The notes: generated from the sequence alone by a model not told the origin. Counted from the first letter of the stretch, positions 17,360 to 27,186 are shown. The stretch: DNA of 64,000 nucleotides from Pelagibacterium sp. 26DY04 (GCF_031202305.1 NZ_CP101731.1:3286001-3350000), one strand, 5' to 3'. A program made the numbers and translations.

Positions 17360-17716
17360 TCAGTTCAGGGCTGGAGGCGCTCGTGGGTTGGGAAGCGAAT
17401 AGGCCGCCTGACTGGCAGAGATGTCGATTTCATTTGAGCAGCCGACAGCTATGAAAGAGAGATAGGCCGGAACGACAACACTTGGAGGCGGTGGTAGCAC
17501 AGCCAGATCGGGACGACAGGCGTGGCAGGGTGTGTGGCTCGCGTCAGTTTTGTCATGGCCGCTGCCACAGATGGAAAAATTGGCAGCGGACCAGACTGCC
17601 CCCTCTTCCGCAAATGCCGGCAGTTGAGGTGACTGATATGCGAACGACAAGAAGAACAGCGCCAGAACGACCAGCGCTTTCCCGACCTCCCCGCCGATGT
17701 CACGCGCAAGGCTCAT
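17360..17716 (-). CDS. DUF2946-like exported small protein
   Basis: A 118-residue protein with an N-terminal hydrophobic segment (ALVVLALFFLSFAYQ), a Cys/His-containing middle (CGSGHDKTDASHTPCHACRP) and a tail ending RAPPAL. These features match DUF2946-type proteins often found next to copper and TonB genes. I start it at the ATG at 17716, with GGAGG just before it; a longer frame to 17803 lacks a start signal. CxxC plus His residues suggest metal or copper binding, which is inference. It heads the PCu(A)C-Sco-DsbA group. Confidence 0.6.
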   Translation of the reverse strand: MSLARDIGGEVGKALVVLALFFLSFAYQSPQLPAFAEEGAVWSAANFSICGSGHDKTDASHTPCHACRPDLAVLPPPPSVVVPAYLSFIAVGCSNEIDISASQAAYSLPNPRAPPALN

Positions 17717-17945
17717 GCCTCCGGCATCCTGATTTCCGATTGCGGCTTGTACACAATCACGAATTGAAACCAATGCGGCACATTGACACCGCTCACCACG
17801 CAAAAAGTGGTCCGCGAATATGATGGACCAACAGTCACTACGCGCGACGCCAATGCCCCGAAACTATACTTACCTCGGGCACGATACTAGAGTGCGAGCG
17901 GCGCCACAAATTTTGGTGATGCGGCAAAAAGACCTCAAATTTCTG

Positions 17946-17975
17946 CTTGAACCTATAGCGGCTCTAGGAGGCAAG
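17946..17975 (+). promoter_or_regulatory. MerR-type operator/promoter of the ccm operon
   Basis: It reads CTTGAAC as -35, then CCTATAGCGGCTCTAGGA, then GGCAAGAT as -10, matching the cadA operator at most positions and in the same register. It lies about 45 bases before ccmG and points toward it. Neither cytochrome c maturation gene sets nor ccmG are normally under this type of promoter. Confidence 0.75.
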
Positions 17976-18018
17976 ATGCTCGTGACGTGCCTTACTGGAG
18001 GTTTCTTGGATCGTATCA

Positions 18019-18603
18019 ATGGCACCCATTTCGGAAATCTCGGGAGAGCACAATGCGGCAGGCTCGAGACGCAGCAGGTCGCTGTATCTTTTTGTGCCGC
18101 TGGCGTTCGTGGCTGCTCTCGTCCTTGTGTTCGGCTGGGGCCTGACTCGTGATCCGGGTGCTCTGCCGTCACCTTTGATAGGGCAGTCCGTGCCGGCCTT
18201 CTCACTACCCCCTGTTGCAGGGCGGGAGTTGGGTCTGTCCAGCCAGGATTTGGTCGGAGAGATGAGCTTGGTAAATGTCTTTGCGTCTTGGTGTGTGCCC
18301 TGTCGTGAAGAGCATCCTTTGTTGATGCGGCTTAAAGAAGAGGGGCAGGTCACGGTGTACGGGATCAACTACAAAGACAATCCATCCGCCGCTGACCAAT
18401 GGCTCAACGCCTTGGGCGACCCCTTTACGAGAACCGGCGCTGACGTGGACGGCCGTGTTGCGATCGAATGGGGCGTCTACGGCGTGCCAGAGACGTTCGT
18501 AGTCGATGCAGAGGGAACTATCGTCTACAAGCACATAGGGGTCCTGACCGACCAAGCTCTCCAGAACGATATTTTGCCACTGTTTTCGCAGGTCACGCAA
18601 TGA
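18019..18603 (+). CDS. ccmG: CcmG/DsbE cytochrome c biogenesis thioredoxin
   Basis: Membrane-anchored reductant that keeps apocytochrome c cysteines reduced for haem attachment. One N-terminal membrane segment (LYLFVPLAFVAALVLVFGWG) is followed by the thioredoxin fold with FASWCVPCREEHP near residue 93. The conserved GVYGVPETFVVD cis-proline loop, which in CcmG carries the acidic GVxGxPE feature, confirms the subgroup. The length of 194 residues is usual. It is first in a row with ccmI, ccmF and ccmH. Electrons would come through CcdA, encoded at 28 kb. Confidence 0.93.
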   Translation: MAPISEISGEHNAAGSRRSRSLYLFVPLAFVAALVLVFGWGLTRDPGALPSPLIGQSVPAFSLPPVAGRELGLSSQDLVGEMSLVNVFASWCVPCREEHPLLMRLKEEGQVTVYGINYKDNPSAADQWLNALGDPFTRTGADVDGRVAIEWGVYGVPETFVVDAEGTIVYKHIGVLTDQALQNDILPLFSQVTQ

Positions 18604-18628
18604 CCCGAAACCGTTCCGAGAGGCGTAA

Positions 18629-19714
18629 TTGAGCGCGAATTTGTTTTGGACATTTGCAGTTCTAGGTGTTCTCGGGAGCATCGCGGTGCTGGCTCGGAGC
18701 TTGAGAACGAGACTTGAATCTCCGCAAAAGGGCGCGACGCTGGATGCAATGCGTGCCTTCTTCCGTGACCAGCTGGATGGGATAGACCGCGATCATGAAA
18801 CTGGGAGGATTTCTGCGGACGAAGCGACCGCAGCTCGTGCTGAACTCGCGCGCGAAGTGCTCCGCCAGGAAAAGGATCATGTTGGCAGCACAGGAGCCCG
18901 AAGCGGCAAGCTGGCCATTTGGACGACCCTTCCGACCATCGCACTCGTTGCATTAGGGATTTATGCTTGGGTGGGTCGCGCCGATCTTCCAAACGCGCCT
19001 TTGGTCGGGCGCGAAACTCCCGTTCAGGCTGCGGCCATCGATATCGAGGCTGCCATTGCCACCGTCGAGGCCCGAATGGCGGAAACCCCCGACGATGTGC
19101 GCGGCTGGTTGGTTCTGGCGCCAATCTACATGGATCAGGGCAGGTACGCGGAAGCGGCAAATGCCTGGCGCCGTGTTCTGGCGCTCGAACCGCCGACGGC
19201 GGACCGACAAACCAATCTCGCTGAAGCACTGATCGTCGGCGACGATGGAGCTTTTGGCGAAGAAACGCTGGCGCTCCTTGAAAGCGCAATGAGCACGGAT
19301 CCGCTTCATGTCCGCTCGCGGTTTTATCTCGCGGGAGAGTTGACGCGTTCGGGTCAATATGGCGAGGCCGTTGCCTTATGGGAAGAGTTGCTGGCCATCG
19401 CAACCGGCGAGGAGGCCTGGGTTGAAACCGCACGCTCGGGCTTGGCCACCGCGCAAGCGGGAACGCGCGGCGAAGACATCGGGCAGGAAGACCAGACCAA
19501 TGAGGCCGTACGCGGCATGGTCGAGGGGTTGGCTGCCCGGCTCGACAGCACCGGGGGCAGCCTGGCCGAATGGATGCAGTTGGTGCGTTCCCGCAATCAA
19601 CTCTACGGCCCGGATGCGGCCAGATCGGATCTCGAGCGCGGTCTGGCCGCTCTTTCAGGTGAGGATCGTCTGACCCTTGAGGATTTTGGTCGGGATCTGG
19701 GATTGGTGGAATAG
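18629..19714 (+). CDS. ccmI: Cytochrome c biogenesis protein CcmI
   Basis: Apocytochrome c chaperone of the CcmFHI haem ligase complex. Two membrane segments (about residues 2-20 and 91-110) flank a cytoplasmic coiled segment (FRDQLDGIDRDHETGRISADEA), followed by a periplasmic TPR region with LVLAPIYMDQGRYAEAANAW and later repeats. The length of 361 residues is normal. The start is TTG at 18629 with GAGAGG about 10 bases upstream. Normally ccmE lies between ccmI and ccmF; here only about 100 bases separate them. Confidence 0.88.
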   Translation: MSANLFWTFAVLGVLGSIAVLARSLRTRLESPQKGATLDAMRAFFRDQLDGIDRDHETGRISADEATAARAELAREVLRQEKDHVGSTGARSGKLAIWTTLPTIALVALGIYAWVGRADLPNAPLVGRETPVQAAAIDIEAAIATVEARMAETPDDVRGWLVLAPIYMDQGRYAEAANAWRRVLALEPPTADRQTNLAEALIVGDDGAFGEETLALLESAMSTDPLHVRSRFYLAGELTRSGQYGEAVALWEELLAIATGEEAWVETARSGLATAQAGTRGEDIGQEDQTNEAVRGMVEGLAARLDSTGGSLAEWMQLVRSRNQLYGPDAARSDLERGLAALSGEDRLTLEDFGRDLGLVE

Positions 19715-19716
19715 AA

Positions 19717-19818
19717 ATGGCAGTGATCTCCAAAGAGCAAGCCAGACGATCCCCGCCACCATGCGGTGTTGCGTTTCGGTCATTGCCGAGTATCGGTCAG
19801 GGGAGGAATGTGGAATGA
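19717..19818 (+). CDS. Possible 33-codon leader or remnant ORF between ccmI and ccmF
   Basis: A short frame from the ATG at 19717 (GGTGGA 12 bases upstream) ending in a TGA that overlaps the ccmF ATG as ATGA. It occupies the place where ccmE is usually found but shows no CcmE motif such as the haem-binding HxxxY region. It may couple ccmF translation to ccmI, or be what is left after ccmE was lost. Coding status is doubtful. Confidence 0.25.
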   Translation: MAVISKEQARRSPPPCGVAFRSLPSIGQGRNVE

Positions 19819-21797
19819 CGATCGAGTTGGGCCATCTGGCGCTTATACTTGCCTTCGTGATTGCGGCCGCTCAGGCCGGAATCGGCTTTGCGTTCTGGCG
19901 CGGCAACGAAATGGCGCAACGCTTCGTGAAGCATGCAGCACTTCTGCAGTTCGGTCTCGTGGGGCTTTCCTTCGCAGCGCTCGTTCAAGCCTTCATGAGC
20001 GATGACTTCTCGTTGCGGCTGGCTGTACAGCACTCCAACTCCCTCCAACCGATGCTCTACAAATTCACTAGCACATGGGGCAATCACGAGGGTTCCATGC
20101 TGCTGTTCGTTCTCACACTCACGCTGTTTGGTGCCGCGGTAGCTGCGTTCGGACGCAATCTTCCTAACGAGCTCAAAACCCTGGTTTTGGCAAACCAAGG
20201 ACTGATGGTCGCGGCGTTCTCCGCCTTTGTGATCTTCACATCGAATCCGTTCTGGCGGCTCGATCCCGCGCCGTTCGACGGAACCGAACTCAACCCGATC
20301 CTTCAAGATATCGGCCTCGCCATCCACCCCCCGCTGCTCTATCTGGGCTATGTCGGGTTCTCGATCTGCTTTTCCTTCGCGATCGCTGCACTGGTGTCGG
20401 GCCGGATCGATGCGGCGTGGGCGCGCTGGGTGCGGCCCTGGACACTGGCGAGCTGGGCGTTTCTCACCCTCGGGATCGCCATGGGGTCCTACTGGGCCTA
20501 CTATGAGCTGGGCTGGGGCGGCTGGTGGTTCTGGGATCCGGTGGAGAACGCCAGCTTCATGCCGTGGCTGGCGGGAACCGCGCTGCTGCATTCGGCGGTC
20601 GTCATGGAAAAGCGCAACGCGCTCAAGATCTGGACAATATTTCTGGCTATCGTCACCTTCTCGCTATCGCTGCTCGGCACCTTCCTCGTGCGCTCGGGCA
20701 TTCTCACCTCGGTTCATGCCTTCGCTTCCGATCCCACGCGCGGCACAGTCATTCTCGCGATGCTTGCCGCATTGATCGGTGGGGCATTCACGCTTTTTGC
20801 CCTGCGCGCTTCCTCACTTCGTCACGGTGGCCTCTTTGCCCCAATCAGTCGGGAAGGCGCGCTGATCCTGAACAATGTCTTCCTTGCTGCTGCAACGACA
20901 GGTGTTTTGATCGGTACGCTCTATCCTCTTGTTCTAGAATCCTTTACGGGCGCCCGCATCACGGTTGGAGCACCGTTTTTTGATCTGACCTTCGGCGCGC
21001 TCATGATGCCGTTGCTGCTCCTGATCCCGTTCGGGCCGTTCCTTGCCTGGAAGCGCGGTGATCTGGTTGCTGTTGGGCAGCGGCTCATTGCGGCCATAGT
21101 GGTCACGCTGGTGCTGGCCCTTCTCGTCTTCGCCTTTCTGGGTTTCCCTGTAACACTCGCACCGATCGGCCTCGGAATTGGCATTTGGGTGATGGTCGGC
21201 GCGATTGCCGAAATCGCCGATCGCATCGCGGCCGGCCGGGTTGCACCGAGACAGAGCTGGGCGCGTCTCAAAGGTCTGCCGCGAACGGCTTGGTCGACGG
21301 CAATCGCTCATTTCGGCGTGGGAGTATCGGTCATCGGCATCGTCTGTGCCACGGCGTTCCAGACTGAAATCGTCACATCAATGCGTGCGGGCGAGACCAT
21401 CGAGATTTCTGAATACTCGGTGACCTATCAGGGTGAAACCCAGGTAGGCGGCCCGAACTTCACCGCCGAACGCGGTTCATTCATGATCCATTCGCCTTGG
21501 GATGGCGAAAGGGAAATAACATCGGAGCGCCGGATCTACCCAGTTAGTGGCACGCCAACCACCGAGGCAGGAATCCGCACATATGGATTGAGCCAAATGT
21601 ACGTTCAATTCGGAGAACGTTTCGGTACTGATGGCCGGGTCGTGCGTCTTTGGCACAAGCCGTTTGTCCTTTTGATCTGGCTGGGCACGCTCTTCATGGC
21701 AGGTGCGGGGTTTCTCTCGTTGACCGACCGGAGGCTGCGCATCGGGGCGCCTGCGGTGGCCAGGAACAGGACTAAGCCGGTAGAGGCGCGCCCATGA
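19815..21797 (+). CDS. ccmF: Haem lyase CcmF
   Basis: Large inner-membrane subunit that ligates haem to apocytochrome c. The 660-residue protein has many membrane helices and the WWD haem-handling signature [19 protein letters not shown]. Conserved external histidines lie in the flanking loops (SIDPPL-type [10 protein letters not shown] is present). I start it at the ATG at 19815, with GGAGG about eight bases upstream; the frame extends back to 19677 but only over ccmI. It overlaps ccmH as ATGA. Haem must be presented by CcmE from elsewhere in the genome, since no ccmABCDE gene is in the window. Confidence 0.95.
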   Translation: MTIELGHLALILAFVIAAAQAGIGFAFWRGNEMAQRFVKHAALLQFGLVGLSFAALVQAFMSDDFSLRLAVQHSNSLQPMLYKFTSTWGNHEGSMLLFVLTLTLFGAAVAAFGRNLPNELKTLVLANQGLMVAAFSAFVIFTSNPFWRLDPAPFDGTELNPILQDIGLAIHPPLLYLGYVGFSICFSFAIAALVSGRIDAAWARWVRPWTLASWAFLTLGIAMGSYWAYYELGWGGWWFWDPVENASFMPWLAGTALLHSAVVMEKRNALKIWTIFLAIVTFSLSLLGTFLVRSGILTSVHAFASDPTRGTVILAMLAALIGGAFTLFALRASSLRHGGLFAPISREGALILNNVFLAAATTGVLIGTLYPLVLESFTGARITVGAPFFDLTFGALMMPLLLLIPFGPFLAWKRGDLVAVGQRLIAAIVVTLVLALLVFAFLGFPVTLAPIGLGIGIWVMVGAIAEIADRIAAGRVAPRQSWARLKGLPRTAWSTAIAHFGVGVSVIGIVCATAFQTEIVTSMRAGETIEISEYSVTYQGETQVGGPNFTAERGSFMIHSPWDGEREITSERRIYPVSGTPTTEAGIRTYGLSQMYVQFGERFGTDGRVVRLWHKPFVLLIWLGTLFMAGAGFLSLTDRRLRIGAPAVARNRTKPVEARP

Positions 21798-22258
21798 GGA
21801 AGTTGATTATTCTCATAGTAACCCTCGGAGCGCTTCTAACCCCCGTAGCCGTCCCAGCCGTTCAGCCGGACGAAGTATTGGCCAACCCGGTCCTCGAACA
21901 GCGTGCCCGCGCCATCTCGAGCAACCTGCGTTGCCTTGTGTGTCAGAACCAATCGATCGATGACTCGGACGCGCCCCTTGCCCGGGATTTGCGACTAATC
22001 GTGCGTGAACGTCTTATCTCAGGGGATTCCGACACCGAGGTGTATGATTTCGTCGTAGCGCGCTATGGCGAGTTCGTACTGCTCAATCCGGTGTTTGCCG
22101 GTCATACCATCTTTCTCTGGGTTGCAACGCCGATCCTCCTGTTAGCAAGTCTGATCGCACTGGCCGTTTTGGCTGCCAGGCGCCGAAACATCCGAACTGG
22201 CGCTCCGAGCCTTTCGTCAGAAGAAGCCAAAATCCTGGAGCAACTGCGAAGCGACTAG
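21794..22258 (+). CDS. ccmH: Cytochrome c biogenesis protein CcmH
   Basis: Membrane-anchored thioredox component of the haem ligase. A signal peptide ([19 protein letters not shown]) precedes the conserved [14 protein letters not shown] motif at about residue 47 and a C-terminal membrane helix ([23 protein letters not shown]). The length of 154 residues is normal for CcmH/CycL of alphaproteobacteria. It is the last gene of the ccm group, overlapping ccmF by four bases. Confidence 0.94.
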   Translation: MRKLIILIVTLGALLTPVAVPAVQPDEVLANPVLEQRARAISSNLRCLVCQNQSIDDSDAPLARDLRLIVRERLISGDSDTEVYDFVVARYGEFVLLNPVFAGHTIFLWVATPILLLASLIALAVLAARRRNIRTGAPSLSSEEAKILEQLRSD

Positions 22259-22654
22259 CCATCTACTGGTGTTCTCCGACCCTCTTGTCGTCGTAAAAGG
22301 GTAATTGTCCTCGGTCAAAGAGCTGCCATGTCGACTTCATTCCCATTAAGCTCCGGTGACTGTGATGGGTTGGCTGGCGGACTGGCTTTCACCGTAAATG
22401 GACGATCAGTTCCAATTGGTCGACCACGACGATCTCTACAACGGATTCTGCCGCATATCCGATCAGGGTTCGCGTGACCGCGGCGGGCGAGATCACGGTC
22501 ACAAGCCTCCCATAGCCGAGGATTCGCATAGACCGCGGTTTCAAGTGCCACGGTACCATGACAACAGGCACAACCGGACCAACACAGCGATCCTTATTGC
22601 AAATGCTTCGCAATAGCATTATTGTTCGCGAATTGGAATTGTGCGGACTCAATC
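22259..22654. other. Intergenic stretch without a recognised gene
   Basis: Between ccmH and the di-heme cytochrome gene. Short open frames exist on both strands but none shows a family, a signal peptide or a good ribosome binding site. No clear terminator was seen. The promoter for the next operon probably lies here. Confidence 0.4.
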
Positions 22655-24538
22655 ATGCTCGAGGTCTTTCGAAGGTCGCGGATTGCAATCTTTCTGGTCA
22701 TGGTGCTGTTGACGCCTACGGCCTTCTCGACGGTCGTCACCGAGGAACCCTGGCATCCTGCCGCCGCCGCTTATCGTACCATGCTGTTCATGGCAGATCT
22801 CGTGCCAGCGCCGTGGGACGAGATCCGAAGAGCCTATGAGGAACCGCATCCGGCCGCTGCCATCCAACGACCGGCCAGTACCTATTTCGACGCTTTGCCA
22901 GCGGATATGAACGTTGCGATCGTCGACGCTATCGCTTCGGAAAACCGTCAGGCCCTTTACGAAGCATCAACGCGAGCTGTCTCCTGGCTCGCGAGAGCGG
23001 CGCTCGCCGAGACCGCCGCGGCTCTAGCCGATCCGGGAAGGGCCCAGCAGAAGGCGCTAGAGGCACAAGCCTACTACAGGGCCTTCGCATCGTTCATCGA
23101 AGAGGCTGATCGTGAAGCGGCCCGGCGCCTTGGCTTTGCCTGGCTCGAGTTGATGAGCGCGATCGGCACGACGGGCATCATGGGAGCCAACGTGATCGGC
23201 ACGGACGAAGAGACCTTCCAGCGAGCGTGGGCGGAGATCGATGCCTATCTCGCTGCAAACTTCGAGCCGACTAGTTTTGTCGAAAGACGGACGTTGACCC
23301 CCCAGCCGGAAAGCGTTGTCGCCACGCGTGGCGAGGTACAGGTCGCCGCCTGGCTGCCGCCGGGGTCCAGCCTCGCCGATCAGGATCCGTTGCCCCGGCT
23401 GGTCCTGAACTTCGAGGAGCGCGGCATCGACGAGGCGGAACTGCCCTTGATCGCCTTCGGAGACATGCTCTTCGACAGCTCGAACATCTTTGGCGAACCC
23501 GCCCGGTCATTGGGCATCACGTGCTCGAACTGCCACAACCGAAGCGACATCAACCAGAGCTTCTTCATCCCCGGAATCAGCCATCAGCCGGGTGCAGTCG
23601 ATGTGCGCGGGTCCTTCTTCAACCCCCTCTTCAACGATCAGCGTCGCGGCAGCCTCGACATCCCGTCGCTGCGCGGTCTGCGCTTCACCGGACCCTACGG
23701 CCGGGATGGCCGTTTCGCCAGCCTGTCGGAGTTTACGCGCAACGTGATCGTCAGCGAGTTCGGTGGACCTGAGCCGACGCCGTTCCAGCTCGACGCGCTG
23801 GTTGCCTACATGCTGGAGTTCGACTTCCTGCCGAACGCACGGATCGACGGGATGGGCCGCCTGACAGCGGGGGCAACCGATTCCGAACTGCGCGGGGAGG
23901 AGCTCTTCCGCAGACCGTTCGCGCAGATGGACGGGAGGGCCTGCGCGTCGTGCCATGTGCCGTCCTCGGCCTTCCTCGATCGGCAATCGCACAACATCGG
24001 CTCCGGCTCGGAAGGTTACGGCGGCGCCATGGACGGCTATTTCGATACGCCCACGCTGCTGGGGATCAACTTCACCGCACCCTACTTCCATGACGGTTCA
24101 CAGCCAACTCTGGCCAGTGTGGTGGATTGGTTCGATACTCGCTTCGAGCTAGGCCTCGCCGACCAGGAGCGAGACGATCTCGTGGCCTATCTACAGGCGG
24201 TCGGCGCGGCCGACGAGCCTTACCAGACGTTCGACGACCGCGACACGGTCTTCCGGCTCGCCTGGGAAGAGCTGACGACCTTTGCCACCACCTTCGACAC
24301 GCTTGCCAGGAACCAGGATGCGGTGAACGCTAACCTGATGCTCGAAACTGTCGCCCTTGATCTGGCGCTCGACGCCACGGGGATGTTCAACTCCAGGGCA
24401 CGAGCACAGGTCTTCGAGCTCGTCGATATCCTCAACGGCATGCGGACAGCGGTCAACGCCGGCAACTGGACCGAAGCCGAGACGCTCTGGGCCGACTTCC
24501 AGGAGATGAGGGACCTCTATGAAGACGACATGTACTGA
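22655..24538 (+). CDS. Di-heme cytochrome c peroxidase/MauG-like protein
   Basis: Exported protein of 627 residues with two c-type haem sites, TCSNCHNRSD and ACASCHVPSSAF, as in bacterial cytochrome c peroxidases and MauG-like enzymes. The N-terminal 30 residues form a signal peptide (IAIFLVMVLLTPTAFS). A long N-terminal helical region of about 250 residues without a known domain precedes the haem part, making it about twice the usual CCP length. The peroxidase core shows IPSLRGLRFTGPYGRDGRF and TPTLLGINFTAPYFHDGS. I chose the ATG at 22655. It overlaps the following substrate-binding protein gene by 20 bases, so the cytochrome and an ABC importer form one operon, which is unusual. Confidence 0.88.
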   Translation: MLEVFRRSRIAIFLVMVLLTPTAFSTVVTEEPWHPAAAAYRTMLFMADLVPAPWDEIRRAYEEPHPAAAIQRPASTYFDALPADMNVAIVDAIASENRQALYEASTRAVSWLARAALAETAAALADPGRAQQKALEAQAYYRAFASFIEEADREAARRLGFAWLELMSAIGTTGIMGANVIGTDEETFQRAWAEIDAYLAANFEPTSFVERRTLTPQPESVVATRGEVQVAAWLPPGSSLADQDPLPRLVLNFEERGIDEAELPLIAFGDMLFDSSNIFGEPARSLGITCSNCHNRSDINQSFFIPGISHQPGAVDVRGSFFNPLFNDQRRGSLDIPSLRGLRFTGPYGRDGRFASLSEFTRNVIVSEFGGPEPTPFQLDALVAYMLEFDFLPNARIDGMGRLTAGATDSELRGEELFRRPFAQMDGRACASCHVPSSAFLDRQSHNIGSGSEGYGGAMDGYFDTPTLLGINFTAPYFHDGSQPTLASVVDWFDTRFELGLADQERDDLVAYLQAVGAADEPYQTFDDRDTVFRLAWEELTTFATTFDTLARNQDAVNANLMLETVALDLALDATGMFNSRARAQVFELVDILNGMRTAVNAGNWTEAETLWADFQEMRDLYEDDMY

Positions 24539-25418
24539 GCCGTATCCCTTTTCTCCGAAGCGGCGCACGCTGCTGCTGTCGATGGCGGTCCTGCCTTTCG
24601 CGCCTGCAATGGCGTGGGCGCAGGCGGACGAGGGCCTGACGCTCGCCTTCGTTCCGCAGGAGGACCCCGAGAAGCTTCTCGGCGATATCCGGGTCATCAC
24701 CGAATGGCTGGGCGGAGAGCTCGGCATGCCGGTACGCGGCTTCGTGACCAGCGATCACGCGGCGGCCGTCGAGGCCCTGCGCAACGGCGATGCTGATATC
24801 TCCTTCATGGGAGCACTGCCCTATGTCCTCGCCAATGAATATGCCGGCGCCACGGCCATCCTGCAGGAGGTCTATTTCGGCAGGCCCTATTATACCGCGC
24901 GCCTGTTCGTGCGTAGGGATAGCGGCATCGCCGAGCTCGCGGACCTGCGCGGCAAGACCATTGCCTTCGCCGATCCGATCTCGGAATCGGGCTACTACTA
25001 TCCGCTGGATCTCTTCGCGGAGGCGGGGCTGTTCCAGCGCGGCGACGATCCGAGAACCTTCTTCGACCGCGTTCTGTTCGCGGGCGGATATCAGCAGGCG
25101 ATCCAGGCCGTGGCGAACGGGCTGGTCGATGCGGCGGGCGCCAGCCAGTACGCCGACATGCTGCTGACGCCGGGTCAGCAGCTCGAGGTCACATGGATCG
25201 CCGAATCCCGGCCGATCCCCTCGCACAGCGTCATCGCGCGCGGTGACCTGGCGCCTGACCTGCGCGATGCCTTCGTTTCCGCGATGCTGAGGTTGAACGA
25301 GCCGGATCTGCGATATCTGCTTCAATACGTCTACGGCCCGGACGGCTACGTCGTCGCGGATCTGGCTGCCTATGAGGAGGTCAGAACCCTGGCGAGGGCC
25401 TATGGTTTGCTGAGATAG
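24519..25418 (+). CDS. PhnD-like periplasmic substrate-binding protein
   Basis: Solute-binding component of a phosphate/phosphite/phosphonate-class ABC importer. A Tat-like signal (KRRTLLLSMAVLPFAPAMAWA) is followed by LTLAFVPQEDPEKL and the SFMGALPYVLANEY and LRGKTIAFADPISESGYYYP blocks typical of the PhnD family, which also includes arsenite- and phosphite-binding members. The length of 299 residues is normal. The ligand cannot be read from sequence. The gene is followed by ATPase and permease genes with tight spacing and preceded, overlapping, by a di-heme cytochrome. Confidence 0.85.
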   Translation: MKTTCTEPYPFSPKRRTLLLSMAVLPFAPAMAWAQADEGLTLAFVPQEDPEKLLGDIRVITEWLGGELGMPVRGFVTSDHAAAVEALRNGDADISFMGALPYVLANEYAGATAILQEVYFGRPYYTARLFVRRDSGIAELADLRGKTIAFADPISESGYYYPLDLFAEAGLFQRGDDPRTFFDRVLFAGGYQQAIQAVANGLVDAAGASQYADMLLTPGQQLEVTWIAESRPIPSHSVIARGDLAPDLRDAFVSAMLRLNEPDLRYLLQYVYGPDGYVVADLAAYEEVRTLARAYGLLR

Positions 25419-25423
25419 AGGCC

Positions 25424-26203
25424 ATGGCGTCCGACGCAATCCTACTTCGGGATCTGAGCTTCCGGTATCCGGGCGACGGGCGGCCGGTCCTGACGATCTC
25501 CGAGCTACGCGTGCCGATGGGACAGCGCGTGGCGCTGATCGGCGCCTCCGGCGCGGGCAAGAGCACGCTTCTGCGCCTCATCGACGGGCGACTGCGCGGC
25601 TGGTCAGGCAGTTGCGAGGTCCTCGGCCTCCCATTGGGTCCGAATCGCCCGCCGCCCCGGGCGTGGCGCCGCCGCGTAGGCTTCGTTTTCCAGGAATTCG
25701 CGCTGGTCGAGCGGGGGACTGCGCGGGACAACGTGCTGAACGGTCGGCTGGGCCATGCCGATCCGTTCTGGACTCTCATGGGCCGGTTCGGGGAAGACGA
25801 CTTCGCGATCACCGATCAGGCAATACGCGATGTGGGGATGGAAGTTTTCGCGGACCGCCGCGTCGACCGGCTCAGCGGTGGCCAGCGTCAGAGGATCGCC
25901 ATCGCGCGCTGCCTCGCGCAGGAACCGCACCTGCTGCTGGCCGACGAGCCGGTCAGCAGTCTCGATCCCGTAAGGGCCAGCGCAGTCCTCGAGCTGTTGC
26001 AACGGGCGGTCACGAGCCGTGAGACTACGCTGGTACTGTCCTCGCATCAGCCGGGGTTGGTCGCGGGCTACGTGGACCGCTTCATCGCGCTCGAAGAGGG
26101 ACGCATCGTTTTCGACGGGCCCCCGGACGCGCTGAACGAAGCCCAACTGGCCGGCATCTATGGCGTGTCCCCCCAAGGCCAGAACGAGGCGTCCCCGCGA
26201 TGA
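25424..26203 (+). CDS. PhnC-like ABC transporter ATPase
   Basis: ATP-binding subunit of the importer. Visible motifs: Walker A GASGAGKSTLLRL, Q-loop VFQEFALVERGT, signature LSGGQRQRIAIARCL, Walker B HLLLADEPVSSLDP and the switch His in LVLSSHQPGL. The protein has 259 residues. Its stop overlaps the permease start. The signature spacing matches phosphonate-type ATPases. Confidence 0.9.
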   Translation: MASDAILLRDLSFRYPGDGRPVLTISELRVPMGQRVALIGASGAGKSTLLRLIDGRLRGWSGSCEVLGLPLGPNRPPPRAWRRRVGFVFQEFALVERGTARDNVLNGRLGHADPFWTLMGRFGEDDFAITDQAIRDVGMEVFADRRVDRLSGGQRQRIAIARCLAQEPHLLLADEPVSSLDPVRASAVLELLQRAVTSRETTLVLSSHQPGLVAGYVDRFIALEEGRIVFDGPPDALNEAQLAGIYGVSPQGQNEASPR

Positions 26204-27012
26204 CGGCGAGTTCCCAAAGGCAAACCGCGGTAGGCAGCCGCGCGCGAGATCGCGACAGGCAACGCGCCTGGGGGCAGTTCCTGCTCTCGGTCATGATCGT
26301 TCTGCTCGTCGTGTGGTCGTGGAGCGGCAGCGAGATCGACCTGCCGCGCCTGGCCGAGAGCGGCGGGCGGATCGCCGAGTTCGTGGGCAGGATGATGCCG
26401 CCCGATCTTTCGGTGCTGCCGGTGGTCATCGAATCCTCGGCCGAGACGCTGCGCATTGCGATCCTGGGTACCGTGGGCTGCATTTTTCTCTCGGCCGTTC
26501 TTGGCCTGCTGGCAGCGCGGAACCTGACCCCGGCGATCGTCCATGTTCCGCTTAAGGCGGTCCTCGCTGTCATTCGTGGCGTACCGCTGATCCTCGTCGC
26601 GATGCTGATGGTCGGTGCCGTGGGGCTGGGCGCGCTGCCCGGCATACTGGCCATCGCCTTCCATGCCACCGGTATGCTCGCAAAATTCTACGCCGAGGCC
26701 ATCGAGAGCATCGACCCCGCCCCAATCGAGGCGCTGGAGAGCGCCGGCGCGACCTTTCTTCAAAAGCTGCGTTTCGGCGCCTGGCCGCAGATCGCTCCGG
26801 ACGTCCTTCGGGATACCTTGTTCCGCTTCGAGATGAACCTGCGCGAATCCCTCATCCTGGGCATCGTGGGGGCGGGCGGCATCGGCTTTTACATCCAGAT
26901 GTATGTGCGTGCGTTCCAATACGACAAGGTCGCGACGCTGACGATCGTGGTGATCGCCTTCGTGGTCGTCATAGAACTGGTCAACAACGCCATCCGCGGC
27001 CTTCTGCGCTAG
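26200..27012 (+). CDS. PhnE-like ABC transporter permease
   Basis: Membrane subunit of the importer, 270 residues with about six helices. The EAA loop region facing the ATPase is IEALESAGATFLQKLRFGAWPQI, and the segment RESLILGIVGAGGIG is typical of PhnE. It begins with an ATGA overlap with the ATPase gene. Only one permease gene is present, as in simple PhnCDE systems. No C-P lyase or phosphite dehydrogenase gene is nearby, so use of phosphonate as a phosphorus source is not supported. Confidence 0.88.
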   Translation: MTASSQRQTAVGSRARDRDRQRAWGQFLLSVMIVLLVVWSWSGSEIDLPRLAESGGRIAEFVGRMMPPDLSVLPVVIESSAETLRIAILGTVGCIFLSAVLGLLAARNLTPAIVHVPLKAVLAVIRGVPLILVAMLMVGAVGLGALPGILAIAFHATGMLAKFYAEAIESIDPAPIEALESAGATFLQKLRFGAWPQIAPDVLRDTLFRFEMNLRESLILGIVGAGGIGFYIQMYVRAFQYDKVATLTIVVIAFVVVIELVNNAIRGLLR

Positions 27013-27186
27013 AAGCTGGGTAGCAAAGCGATCACCGCTTCGGCTTGCCTTATGTGCTTCATTGTCAACCCCAAGAATGACTGAGGAGCATAGATATAGT
27101 AGATTTATGCGAGGCAGGCCCATGCGCAGCGAAAGAATGGCAGCTTAAAGGGTCAGCAGCGGCGAACTGTCAGAGCTAGAAATCTC

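Noticed and set aside
22315..22652. Two overlapping minus-strand frames before the di-heme cytochrome gene
   Set aside because: Neither has a ribosome binding site, signal peptide or recognisable fold; the two compete for the same bases.
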